Assembly: GCF_015024225.1 (NCBI RefSeq)
Contig: NZ_JACJGM010000012.1
Coordinates: forward strand, 1-64,000
Origin: Nocardioides lijunqiniae
Lineage (GTDB): Bacteria; Actinomycetota; Actinomycetes; Propionibacteriales; Nocardioidaceae
DNA: 64,000 nucleotides
Direction: 5' to 3'
Translations under genes and position numbers: made by a program
In this document: piece by piece, positions 8,761 to 16,986 of the stretch
Numbering within the stretch: the stretch's first letter is position 1
Layout: each line of letters opens with the position of its first letter
Notes under the pieces: generated by a model
Databases searched by the model: none
What the model was told of the DNA's origin: nothing
What the model saw: the letters and a program-made list of their open reading frames with translations, nothing else

Positions 8761-9969
8761 GTGGACCTCGACCGCGCGCTGGCCGCGCTGCCTGCCAATC
8801 CCCGCATCGTCGTCACGGGCAACCACGCGACGCCGTGGCACACGCTGAGGCTGGTGGACGAGCGGCTGGCGGAGTACCGGCTGTGGATGCTCAACGGGCA
8901 GCACGGGATCCCGGACCGGGAGGGCGTGACGCTGGAGACGTCGTTCGTCGGGCCGGGGCAGCGGCGCAGCCCGCGGCTGAGCTACGTGCCGTCGCGGCTC
9001 TCGCTCGTGCCGACGCTGTTCGCGGGGTCGATGCCTCCGGACGCGGTGGTGCTGCACACGACGCGGCCCCGCGACGGGAAGGTGTCGCTGGGGGTGGAGG
9101 TCAACGTGCTGCCGGCCGCGATCGAGGCGGTGCGCAGCCGGGGCGGGATCGTGGTGGCGCAGGTCAACGACCACCTGCCGTGGACGTACGGCGACGCGCT
9201 GGTCGACGTGGAGCACCTCGACGTGCTCGTGGAGGCCGACGAGCCGCTCGCGCACGCCGCCGGGGCGCCCATCGACGACGCGTCGGCCAGGATCGGCGAG
9301 CTGGTCGCCGCGCGGGTGGGGGACGGCGCGACGCTCCAGGCCGGCATCGGGGCGGTGCCGGACGCCACGATGCGCGGCCTCATCGGGCGCCGCGGTCTGC
9401 GGATCTGGACCGAGATGTTCTCCGACAGCGTGCTCGCGCTCGAGCTCGCCGGCGCCCTCGACCGCGACGTGCCGATCTCGGCGTCGTTCCTGTTCGGCTC
9501 GCCGGAGCTCTTCGAGTGGGTCGACGGCAACGACCGCGTCGAGATGGTGCGCACCGAGGTCACCAACGACCCGGCGCGCATCGCCGGAAACCCGGCGATG
9601 GTCAGCGTCAACACCGCGCTGCAGGTCGACCTCTTCGGCCAGGCCAACGCCTCCCGGATCAACGCCCGCATCCACTCCGGCACCGGTGGCCAGACCGACT
9701 TCATCGTGGGCGCGCTGCACAGCCCGGGCGGTCAGGCGTTCATCGCCCTGCGCTCCTGGCACCCGAAGGCGGACGTGTCGACCGTCGTCGCGCTCGTCGA
9801 CGAGCCGGTGACGTCGTTCCAGATGAGCGCGATCGTGACCGAGCAGGGCCTGGCCGAGGTCTTCGGTCGGGACCAGCGCGAGCAGGCCCGCCAGATCATC
9901 GACCACGCCGCTCACCCCAGCGTCCGCGACGACCTCTGGGAGGAGGCCGCGGCGCTGGGGCTCGCGTGA
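8761..9969 (+). CDS. Acetyl-CoA hydrolase/transferase family protein
   Basis: CoA-transferase family enzyme of 402 residues (acetyl-CoA hydrolase / 4-hydroxybutyrate CoA-transferase type), which moves CoA between short-chain acids through a glutamyl-CoA intermediate. The GIGAVPDATMRGL segment followed by RIWTEMFSD is diagnostic; Glu218 is the likely catalytic Glu. Further conserved parts are GGQTDFIVGA and the C-terminal VTEQGLAEVFG. I chose GTG 8761 because it gives the family N-terminus (ALAALPANPRIVVTG); the frame stays open upstream only through repeat DNA. It nearly abuts the convergent gene (4 bases between stops). The CoA donor and acceptor cannot be read from sequence. Confidence 0.85.
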   Translation: MDLDRALAALPANPRIVVTGNHATPWHTLRLVDERLAEYRLWMLNGQHGIPDREGVTLETSFVGPGQRRSPRLSYVPSRLSLVPTLFAGSMPPDAVVLHTTRPRDGKVSLGVEVNVLPAAIEAVRSRGGIVVAQVNDHLPWTYGDALVDVEHLDVLVEADEPLAHAAGAPIDDASARIGELVAARVGDGATLQAGIGAVPDATMRGLIGRRGLRIWTEMFSDSVLALELAGALDRDVPISASFLFGSPELFEWVDGNDRVEMVRTEVTNDPARIAGNPAMVSVNTALQVDLFGQANASRINARIHSGTGGQTDFIVGALHSPGGQAFIALRSWHPKADVSTVVALVDEPVTSFQMSAIVTEQGLAEVFGRDQREQARQIIDHAAHPSVRDDLWEEAAALGLA

Positions 9970-9973
9970 GGCG

Positions 9974-11272
9974 TCAGGGGCGCAGGTCGACCCAGACCGC
10001 GCGGTGGTCCGACGACGGGAACGGGAACTCGCCGGTCAGGCGCGACAGCGGGTCGGACGGCACCGGCCAGAAGATGCCCGAGCCGCGGACCTTCAGGCCC
10101 CTCGCGGGCAGCACGTAGTCGGCGCGCAGGTTGCCCGGGGCCGGGTTGTCGTTGAAGTCGGCGGTGTCGAAGCGCGGGTCCGACTCGTGCGCGAGGTTGG
10201 CGCCGCCCTGGCGTGCCGCGGCCTCCACCCCGCCGCGGGACGACGGCCGCGGGTCGGTGATGCGCGGGTGGTCGAGCAGCTGCTGGATCGAGCCCCCCAC
10301 CGAGTCTCCGTCGCGCGGGTCGCTGTTCTGGTCGCCGGCGATGACGAACCTCTCGCCGCGGGGCAGGCCGCCTCGGCGGCCGCGGTCGTCGTAGACGTAG
10401 CGCCGGCCGTCGACGTAGTCGGCCCAGAAGCGGATCTCGTCGTGGTTGCGGGCGCCGTTGCGGTCCTCGGGGCCGTCGAACGTCGGAGGGGTCGGGTGCG
10501 AGACCAGGAAGTGGACGGTGCGGCGACCGATCCGCACCGGCACGTCCCAGTGGGACTTGCTGGACAGCCGCACGTCCTCCAGCTCGGCGGGGGAGTACCA
10601 GTCACGCGGCGCGGCGGTGGCCGGGTCGTCGGGCAGCAGGGCGCCCGGCATGTCCTTCCACAGGAACCGCTGGAACGTCCTCACCTTGCCGGCGACGATC
10701 GGGTGCTTGCTCAGCACGACCATGCCGTACTGGCCCTCGAAGTCGCCGAACCCGAACGCGTCGTTGCCGCCGCCCACGGTGCTGTTGTTGTCGAGGTCGT
10801 GCCCGCTGGGGACACCGGTGTTGGAGGGGGCGACGTAGGCGTAGGGGTAGTCGATGGGCCTCGCGCCGCCGTGGCCCACCGCGAGGTAGTTGTCGCGGAA
10901 CAGGTCGACGGCCACCCGGCCGGGCACGTAGTCGAACTCGTTGAGCAGCAGGACGTCGGGGCGCGTGCGCTGGATGATCTCGGCCACGGCCGACGCCTGC
11001 GGGTCGTCGGGGGTGGAGAGGTCCTCCACGAGCTCGCCCGCGCGCGTGCGGTTGAGGGAGGCGTTGAAGGTCTGGAACCGAACGGTGCCACGCGTGCTGT
11101 GGTGACCCCCCTGGTGGCCACCGTGGTGGCCCTGCTGATGGGTCCCGTGGTGGCCCCCGTGGCGGTCGCGGTCGGCGGCGGTGGCGGACCCGCCGGTGAG
11201 GCCGGCGACGGCCGGCGTGGTCAGGAGAGTGATGGCCGCGGCGCTCGCCGCGGCAGCCCGAGAGATTTTCAT
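9974..11272 (-). CDS. Secreted endonuclease/exonuclease/phosphatase-fold protein
   Basis: Exported protein of 432 residues, starting at ATG 11272. The N-terminus MKISRAAAASAAAITLL is a signal peptide ending near an Ala-Ala site. A His-rich stretch of about 25 residues with repeated GHH/HGG follows, which may bind metal. The EEP catalytic set is visible in order: NEFDY (metal Glu), SHPTPPTFDGP, AGDQNSDP (GDxN), and SSDHRAVW near the C-terminus. Such secreted proteins act as nucleases or phosphodiesterases; the substrate is unknown. It is divergent from the thioredoxin-like gene at 11345. Confidence 0.9.
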   Translation of the reverse strand: MKISRAAAASAAAITLLTTPAVAGLTGGSATAADRDRHGGHHGTHQQGHHGGHQGGHHSTRGTVRFQTFNASLNRTRAGELVEDLSTPDDPQASAVAEIIQRTRPDVLLLNEFDYVPGRVAVDLFRDNYLAVGHGGARPIDYPYAYVAPSNTGVPSGHDLDNNSTVGGGNDAFGFGDFEGQYGMVVLSKHPIVAGKVRTFQRFLWKDMPGALLPDDPATAAPRDWYSPAELEDVRLSSKSHWDVPVRIGRRTVHFLVSHPTPPTFDGPEDRNGARNHDEIRFWADYVDGRRYVYDDRGRRGGLPRGERFVIAGDQNSDPRDGDSVGGSIQQLLDHPRITDPRPSSRGGVEAAARQGGANLAHESDPRFDTADFNDNPAPGNLRADYVLPARGLKVRGSGIFWPVPSDPLSRLTGEFPFPSSDHRAVWVDLRP

Positions 11273-11344
11273 GGCTCCGACCCTGCCACGGCCAGGTGAC
11301 AGCCGCCCGAACGCCGGGTGGCGGTCCTCCCTAGGATTGGGGCC

Positions 11345-12295
11345 ATGACGCAGCAGCCGTTCAGCCGCCCCGGAGCGATCGACCTCTCCGCCCTCAAGCG
11401 CCCCGCCGCGCCGAGCCCCGCGCCGGGCGCCGGCGCCCCCGCGGGTGCAGCCGGCGGCGGCATCGCGTCGTACGCCCTGGAGGTCACCGAGCAGAACTTC
11501 CAGGAGGTCATCGAGCGGTCGATGACCGCGCCGGTCCTGCTCGTGCTCTTCTCGCGCTCGCGGATGCCCGAGAGCGGCCAGCTCGCCGACGACCTCGCGA
11601 CGCTGTCGGGAGAGTTCGAGGGCCGGTTCCTGGCCGGACTGGTCGACGTCGACGCCGCCCCGCAGATCGCCCAGGCCATGCAGGTCCAGTCGATCCCGCT
11701 GGTCGTCGCCATCCTCGACGGTCGCCCCGCGCCGCTGCTGCAGGACGTCGTCCCGCTCGAGGAGCTGCGCACGGCCCTGACCCAGGTGATGCAGCAGCTC
11801 GCGACCCAGGGCATGACCGCTCGCCACCAGCCGCTGTCCGGTGCCGCGCCCGCCGCTGCCGGCGAGGGCGACGAGGAGGCGGTGGACCCGCGCTACGCCG
11901 CCGCCGAGGACGCGCTGGCCGCCAACGACTTCGACGGCGCCGTCGCGGAGTACCAGAAGCTCGTCACCGCCAACCCCGCCGACGCCGAGGCTGCCGCGGG
12001 GCTCGCCATGGCCAAGGTCCTCCAGCGCACCCAGGGCGTCGACCCCGCCGCTGCTCGCGCCGCGGCGGACGGCGCCCCGGACGAGCTCGACGCGCAGACC
12101 CTGGTGGCCGACCTGGACCTCCTCGAGGGCCGCGTGGACGAGGCCTTCGGCCGCCTGGTCGAGCTGGTCCGCCGCTCGTCCGGCGACGAGCGCAACGCCG
12201 CGCGCGAGCACCTGCTCGGGCTCTTCGCGGCCGTCGGCAACGAGGATCCGCGCGTGCTCAAGGGCCGTCAGAGCCTCGCCTCCGCGCTCTTCTGA
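11345..12295 (+). CDS. Thioredoxin-fold/TPR chaperone-like protein (CnoX/YbbN type)
   Basis: Cytosolic protein of 316 residues: a Pro/Ala-rich N-terminus, a thioredoxin-like domain (about 40-155) and tetratricopeptide-like helices (about 185-316), the architecture of CnoX/YbbN co-chaperones. The expected active-site CXXC is replaced by SRMPES and the domain lacks cysteines, so redox activity is not expected. The start is ATG 11345; TAGGAT lies 7 bases before it (11332-11337), suggesting a leaderless mRNA. The next gene follows after 8 bases, probably in one transcript. Confidence 0.85.
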   Translation: MTQQPFSRPGAIDLSALKRPAAPSPAPGAGAPAGAAGGGIASYALEVTEQNFQEVIERSMTAPVLLVLFSRSRMPESGQLADDLATLSGEFEGRFLAGLVDVDAAPQIAQAMQVQSIPLVVAILDGRPAPLLQDVVPLEELRTALTQVMQQLATQGMTARHQPLSGAAPAAAGEGDEEAVDPRYAAAEDALAANDFDGAVAEYQKLVTANPADAEAAAGLAMAKVLQRTQGVDPAAARAAADGAPDELDAQTLVADLDLLEGRVDEAFGRLVELVRRSSGDERNAAREHLLGLFAAVGNEDPRVLKGRQSLASALF

Positions 12296-12303
12296 GTGCA
12301 CGG

Positions 12304-13041
12304 GTGAACGCCGGCCCGTCCTACGTCCTGCGCGGCTTCGCCCTGTGGCGGCACCGCCCGGGGCTGATGCTGCTGGGGATGCTCCCGGCCCTGATCGTCT
12401 CGCTCGTGCTGCTGACGGCGTACGTCGTCCTGCTGCTGCAGCTGCCCGACCTGGTGAGCTGGGCGACGCCGTTCGTGGACGACGCGGGCGACCCGGTGCA
12501 GGTCCTGGTGCGGCTGAGCGTCGGACTCGTGGTCGCGGTCGGGGCCCTCGCGCTGGCCGCCTCGACCTTCGTCGCGCTGACGCTGCTGGTCGGTGACCCG
12601 TTCTACGCGCGGATCTGGCGCGAGACCGAGCGGATGCTCGGCGGCGACGTGCCCGACGGCGAGCTCAGCGCGTGGCGTGCGGCCCGTGACGCGGTCGTCC
12701 TGGTGCTGGTGGGCATCGGCGCCAGCGTGCTGGTCGTCGTGATCGGGTTCCTGCCCGTCGTCGGCACGGTGCTCGGCGCCGTGCTCGGGCTGGTGGTCTC
12801 GGGATGGATGCTCGCCGGCGACCTCCTCGGGCGCCCGCTCGAGGCTCGTGGCCTGGACGCGGCGCGCCGCGCGGAGCTCACCCGGGGTCGGCGCCGGACC
12901 GTGCTGGGCTTCGGGGTGCTCGTGCAGGCGTTCTTCCTGGTGCCGCTCGGGGCGGTGGTCGTGATGCCGGCGGCCGTGGTGGGCGCCACCATGCTCGCCC
13001 GGGATCTGGCGGCCGAGCGGGACGCGGCCGAAGTGCGCTGA
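12304..13041 (+). CDS. EI24/CysZ-family membrane protein
   Basis: Integral membrane protein of 245 residues with the EI24 (CysZ-like) domain. Hydrophobic helices are seen around residues 20-48, 75-100, 130-165 and 195-235, with the SYVLRGFALWRHRPGLM start typical of actinobacterial members. The start is GTG 12304. CysZ of E. coli imports sulfate, but actinobacterial EI24 proteins are mostly uncharacterised, so the substrate is not assigned. It follows the CnoX-like gene closely and ends at a hairpin-repeat block. Confidence 0.82.
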   Translation: MNAGPSYVLRGFALWRHRPGLMLLGMLPALIVSLVLLTAYVVLLLQLPDLVSWATPFVDDAGDPVQVLVRLSVGLVVAVGALALAASTFVALTLLVGDPFYARIWRETERMLGGDVPDGELSAWRAARDAVVLVLVGIGASVLVVVIGFLPVVGTVLGAVLGLVVSGWMLAGDLLGRPLEARGLDAARRAELTRGRRRTVLGFGVLVQAFFLVPLGAVVVMPAAVVGATMLARDLAAERDAAEVR

Positions 13042-13047
13042 CCCACA

Positions 13048-13142
13048 GGGGTATCGAGACAGGGGCTTCGAGGTAGGGGTTTCGAGACAGGACTTCGTCC
13101 TTCCTCAACCCCCGGGCGGACGTCGTCCTTCTCTAGCCCCCG
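13048..13142. repeat. Intergenic hairpin repeats between convergent genes
   Basis: This block fills the gap between the EI24 gene and the convergent LysR gene. The clearest unit is at 13075-13113: outer arms GGGGTTTCGAG / CTCAACCCC and inner stem AGGAC / GTCCT around TTC. Degenerate half-units flank it. The last degenerate unit (CTTCTCTAGCCCCCGG) overlaps the 3' end of the LysR gene and contains its stop codon. Confidence 0.8.
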
Positions 13143-14026
13143 GCGGCGAGGGCGGTGAGGACGGCGGTGACGGCGGGGGAGGAGGCCATGCTCCGCCGGT
13201 GCAGGGCGAGCACCTCGCGGGTGGGTGCCGGATCGGTCGCCGGGACGGCGACGAGCTCCTCGCCCAGCGGCGCGCGGCCGAGCCGGGGGACCAGGGCGAT
13301 TCCGAGCCCGGCGCGCACCATCGCGAGGTGGCTGTCGAACTCCATCGACTGGTGCGCGATGCGCGGCAGCCGCCCGGTGCCGTCGTACATCCGGGTCAGC
13401 CACTGCCGGCAGATCGTCCCCTCGGGGGTGGCGACCCAGCCCTCGTCCACGAGGTCGCGCGGGGTGACGCGCGGGCGGCCGGCGAGCGGGTGGTCGCGGT
13501 GCACCACGACGTCCGCGAGGTCCCGGGCCACCCGCGCCGCGACGACGTGCTCGGGGATCGCCAGCGCCACGTCGCCCCAGCTGTGGACCACGCCGATCTC
13601 GCACTGGCCGGAGGCGACCAGGTCGACGGTGTCCCACGGCTCGCGCTCGGAGAGCTGCAGCGTGAGGTCGGGATGGGCGTCGAGCAGCGCGCGCACCGCG
13701 GGCGCGACCAGCCCGCGCATGGCCGTCGAGAACGCGACGATGCGCAGGTGCCCGGCGACCGCCTCGGCCTGACGGTGCAGCCCGGACTCGATCTCCTCGA
13801 GGTCCCCGAGCACCTTGGCGCCCGCGTCGACCAGGTGCCGGCCGTGGCGGGTCAGCATGACGCCGCGCCCGACCCGCTCCAGCAGGGGCACGCCGGTCTG
13901 GCGCTCCAGCCGCTTCACCTGCTGCGACACCGCGCTCGGCGTGAATCCCAGCGCGTCGGCGGCGCCGACGACCGAGCCGTGGGTGTCGACGGCGCGCAGG
14001 GCGGTGAGGGCGTTCAGGTCGATCAT
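13133..14026 (-). CDS. LysR-family transcriptional regulator
   Basis: Regulator of 297 residues with the LysR layout. The N-terminal winged helix (GSVVGAADALGFTPSAVSQQ) is at about residues 17-36, followed by the linker helix and the periplasmic-binding-like effector domain. It starts at ATG 14026. It is divergent from the EamA transporter gene at 14099 with 72 bases between, and the usual inference is that it controls that gene and itself. The effector is unknown. Its stop TAG lies inside a degenerate repeat unit, so the last residues may be acquired. Confidence 0.92.
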   Translation of the reverse strand: MIDLNALTALRAVDTHGSVVGAADALGFTPSAVSQQVKRLERQTGVPLLERVGRGVMLTRHGRHLVDAGAKVLGDLEEIESGLHRQAEAVAGHLRIVAFSTAMRGLVAPAVRALLDAHPDLTLQLSEREPWDTVDLVASGQCEIGVVHSWGDVALAIPEHVVAARVARDLADVVVHRDHPLAGRPRVTPRDLVDEGWVATPEGTICRQWLTRMYDGTGRLPRIAHQSMEFDSHLAMVRAGLGIALVPRLGRAPLGEELVAVPATDPAPTREVLALHRRSMASSPAVTAVLTALAAGG

Positions 14027-14098
14027 GCAGCGATGCTACCGGGAAACGTGCACGAGGATTCGCTGGTGCTTCCGAGTCGCCGGCGTCAGGCTAGAGCC

Positions 14099-15046
14099 GT
14101 GAACCGACGCGACTCCCTCCTCGCCGCGCTCGTGGCGACCGTCTGGGGCTTCAACTTCGTGGTCATCGACTGGGGGATGGGCGACGTCCCGCCGCTGCTC
14201 TTCCTGGCCGCCCGCTTCGTCCTGGTCGTGCTCCCGGCCGTCTTCCTGGTCGGGCGCCCGCAGGCGCCCTGGCGGACGGTGGCCCTGATCGGGGTCTTCA
14301 TGTCGCTGGGCCAGTTCGGCTTCCTGTACGTCGGGATGGCCGCGGGCATGCCGCCCGGGCTCGCCGCACTGGTGCTCCAGGCCCAGGTCATCTTCACCGT
14401 GCTGATCGCCACCGGCGTGCTGCGCGAGCTGCCCACACCGGCCCAGGCCGTCGGGGTGTCTCTGGGCTCGGTCGGCCTGCTCGTGGTGGCCGTGGGCCGC
14501 GGCGGCAACGTGCCGCTGCTGGCGCTCGCCCTGTGCCTGCTCGCCGCCCTCTCCTGGGGCATCGGCAACGTCCTGGCCCGGGCGTCCGGGGTCACCGGAG
14601 GCCTCTCGCTCACCGTGTGGTCGGCCCTCGTCGTCCCGGTGCCCCTGGTGGCGCTGAGCCTGCTGCTGGACGGCCCTGCCGCGCTGGCCGACGGCGTGAC
14701 GGCGTTCGGCTGGCAGGCGCTGGTGTCGACGCTCTACACCGCCGGGCTCGCCTCGCTGGTGGGCTACGGGATCTTCAACACGCTGCTCGGCCGCAACCCG
14801 TCGGCCTCGGTGGTGCCGTGGGTGCTGCTCGCGCCGGTGGTGGCGATGGCCTCGGCCTGGCTGCTGCTCGACCAGCGCCCCAACGCCGCCGAGTCCCTGG
14901 GCGGGCTGCTGCTGGTGCTCGGGGTCCTGGTGGCGCTGCGCCCGAGCAGCCGCGTGCGCGTCAGTCCGCCACCGGCACGCACAGCACCGGTCGCGAGCTC
15001 AGGTGCAGCAGCTTGTGCGGCGTCGAGCCCAGCATCGCGCCCTTGA
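14099..15046 (+). CDS. EamA/DMT-family transporter
   Basis: Inner-membrane transporter of 315 residues with ten predicted helices in two EamA halves, as in the drug/metabolite transporter superfamily. The N-terminal half starts SLLAALVATVWGFNFV and the C-terminal half includes GYGIFNTLLGRNPSASVVPW. Members export amino acids, amines or other metabolites. The start is GTG 14099. The transmembrane part ends near residue 282; the last ~30 residues are polar Pro/Ala-rich sequence that overlaps the 3' end of the convergent uspA-like gene by 86 bases. Confidence 0.9.
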   Translation: MNRRDSLLAALVATVWGFNFVVIDWGMGDVPPLLFLAARFVLVVLPAVFLVGRPQAPWRTVALIGVFMSLGQFGFLYVGMAAGMPPGLAALVLQAQVIFTVLIATGVLRELPTPAQAVGVSLGSVGLLVVAVGRGGNVPLLALALCLLAALSWGIGNVLARASGVTGGLSLTVWSALVVPVPLVALSLLLDGPAALADGVTAFGWQALVSTLYTAGLASLVGYGIFNTLLGRNPSASVVPWVLLAPVVAMASAWLLLDQRPNAAESLGGLLLVLGVLVALRPSSRVRVSPPPARTAPVASSGAAACAASSPASRP

Positions 15047-15377
15047 GCGGGCTCTCGCCGGCGGTGCCGACCACGATGACGGTCGCGTCGCGGGCGTCGG
15101 CCACCTGCATGAGGGCCTGGGCCGGCTTGGCGTCCACGAGCTCGATGTCGGTCTCGACGCCGGCAGCCTGAGCGCGCTCGACGGCGTGCGACAGCGCGGT
15201 GCGTCCGATCTCGAGCAGTGCCTCGCGGTGGGCCTTGAACTCCTCGCCTCCGCCGCCCGGCGGCGCGACGCCGTAGACCAGCACGAGCGGCTCGCCGAAG
15301 CGGGCCGCGACGTTGATCGCGGTGGTGAGCGCGGCGTCCGCGCCCGGTGACTCGTCGTAGCCCAGCACCACTGCCAT
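14961..15377 (-). CDS. Universal stress protein (UspA family)
   Basis: Single Usp domain of 138 residues. The strand-loop VLGYDESPGADAAL opens the fold, and the C-terminal VVGTAGESPLKGAMLGST fits the G-X2-G-X9-G-S/T nucleotide-binding signature, so ATP binding is expected. It follows the APC permease with 4 bases between (15378-15381), so the two are probably one operon. Its function may be to modulate the permease or a general stress role; neither is shown here. Confidence 0.92.
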   Translation of the reverse strand: MAVVLGYDESPGADAALTTAINVAARFGEPLVLVYGVAPPGGGGEEFKAHREALLEIGRTALSHAVERAQAAGVETDIELVDAKPAQALMQVADARDATVIVVGTAGESPLKGAMLGSTPHKLLHLSSRPVLCVPVAD

Positions 15378-15381
15378 GGGG

Positions 15382-16896
15382 TCAGCCTTCCAGTCCGTCG
15401 GGGTCGGCCTGTCCGGTCTTCACGCCGTGGACGACGTCGGGGTCGGGCACACCGGCCCGCTCCTGCCAGTAGCGCGCGTCCCGGGTCCGCCAGAAGAGCA
15501 TCAGCACCACGCCGGTCAGGAAGATGCCGAGCCCGATGACGAGCGGCGGGCCGACCCCGAGCCAGGACTGGCCGCTGTAGGAGTTGGCGGGGTCCGACAT
15601 GTCGCGCACCGACAGCACGAGCAGCCAGATCAGCATCAGCGCACCGGCGACCGGACCGACGCCGATGAGCAGCAGGTTCTTGGGGCTCTCGAGCAGGTGC
15701 CGCCGGTGGTAGACCGCGCAGGCGATGCCGGTCAGCGCGTAGTAGAACGCGATCAGCAGGGCCAGCGCGGTGAGCGAGTCGAAGAGCGCGTTGGCGCTGA
15801 CCTGGTAGATCGAGACGTACCAGACGATCGCGATGCCCGCGACCCACCAGGTGCTGACGTACGGCGTGCGGTGCCGCGGGTCGATGCGCCCGAAGTGCGC
15901 CGGGATCGCGTGCCTGCGGGCCATGGAGAGGCCGGTGCGTGACGCCGGGATGATCGTCGTCTGCGTCGAGGCGATCGCCGACGTCGCGACCGACGCCAGC
16001 ACGACCCAGCTCCAGCCGCCCATCACCTCCTCGCTGAGGTAGGCGAAGACGAACTCCTCCTCGCCGGCGTTCTCGCTCAGCCAGGCGGTGCCGGCATAGG
16101 CGACGACCGCCACGGCCACCGAGACGTACGTCGCCAGCAGCACCAGCGTCGACCAGACCGCGGCGCGTCCCGGCGTGGAGGCGCCGTCGGTGGTCTCCTC
16201 GCTGAGGTTGACCGCCGACTCCCAGCCCCAGTAGGCGAAGACGCCCAGCAGCAGCGCCGTGGACAGGTTCGCCCCGCCGGCGCCGAAGGGGTTCAGCCAC
16301 GACCACGACGGGTCGATCGGGTCGAGGGTGCTGTTGTCGCTGACGGCCTTGGTGATCGCGACCGCCGCGAAGACCAGCAAGGAGACGACCTGAGCCAGGA
16401 TCAGCACGTTCTGCAGGCGTGCGGAGACGTCGGTGCCGAGGATGCAGATCCAGGTGAGCAGCAGGATCAGCGCGATCGCCAACGGCATCCGCACCCACGC
16501 GTCGTCGGCGGCCGCGTCGGCGCCGAAGGTCCGCAGCGTGAAGCTCACACCGACGTCGGCCAGCGAGCCGATCACCAGCACGCCGGTCATGGTGATGGCC
16601 CAGCCCCCGATCCACCCGAACCACGGGCCCAGCGCGCGGGTCACCCAGCTGAACGTCGTGCCGCAGTCCTGGTCGACCCGGTTGAGGTAGAGGAACGCGG
16701 TGGCGATCAGCGCCATCGGCACGAACGACGCCAGGAGCGCGCCGGGGGCGTAGACGCCCACGGCGGCCGTGATCGCACCGATCACCGCCGCCAGGGAGTA
16801 CGCGGGCGACGTCGCGGCCAGGCCGATCACCAGCGCGTCGACGAAGCCGATCGAGTCGGCCTTGAGCTGCGGGTCCTGCGTCTCCACGTCCGGCAT
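15382..16896 (-). CDS. APC-superfamily amino acid permease
   Basis: Membrane permease of 504 residues with about twelve helices. The N-terminal segment GFVDALVIGLAATSPAYSLAA holds the helix-1 unwound substrate-binding region characteristic of APC transporters, and DCGTTFSWVTRALGPWFGW matches the helix 2-3 motif. It likely imports an amino acid or amine in symport with protons; the substrate cannot be told. The start is ATG 16896 with GAGGGAG upstream. It is followed directly by the UspA gene. Confidence 0.9.
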   Translation of the reverse strand: MPDVETQDPQLKADSIGFVDALVIGLAATSPAYSLAAVIGAITAAVGVYAPGALLASFVPMALIATAFLYLNRVDQDCGTTFSWVTRALGPWFGWIGGWAITMTGVLVIGSLADVGVSFTLRTFGADAAADDAWVRMPLAIALILLLTWICILGTDVSARLQNVLILAQVVSLLVFAAVAITKAVSDNSTLDPIDPSWSWLNPFGAGGANLSTALLLGVFAYWGWESAVNLSEETTDGASTPGRAAVWSTLVLLATYVSVAVAVVAYAGTAWLSENAGEEEFVFAYLSEEVMGGWSWVVLASVATSAIASTQTTIIPASRTGLSMARRHAIPAHFGRIDPRHRTPYVSTWWVAGIAIVWYVSIYQVSANALFDSLTALALLIAFYYALTGIACAVYHRRHLLESPKNLLLIGVGPVAGALMLIWLLVLSVRDMSDPANSYSGQSWLGVGPPLVIGLGIFLTGVVLMLFWRTRDARYWQERAGVPDPDVVHGVKTGQADPDGLEG

Positions 16897-16942
16897 CGGT
16901 CGCTCCCTCCACCCCTGGGAACTCGTTCTACACCGGTGCGGG

Positions 16943-16957
16943 GGCCTTGAGAAGGCC
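16943..16957. terminator. Small hairpin after the Nudix gene
   Basis: GGCCTT-GAG-AAGGCC forms a perfect 6-bp stem with a 3-base loop between the end of the Nudix gene (16987, minus) and the APC permease start. No T-run follows on the minus strand, so it is only a candidate terminator for the glg operon. Confidence 0.4.
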
Positions 16958-16986
16958 TGCCGGACCTCAGTGGTCGGGCAGCGGGG

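Noticed and set aside
13199..14098. Long N-terminal extension of the EamA gene
   Set aside because: The frame before 14099 is antisense to the LysR gene and does not look like protein; the family N-terminus starts at 14099.
16917..16930. KstR-like site upstream of the APC permease
   Set aside because: GGGAACTCGTTCTA fits only seven of eight fixed positions; single-mismatch sites are expected by chance in 64 kb.
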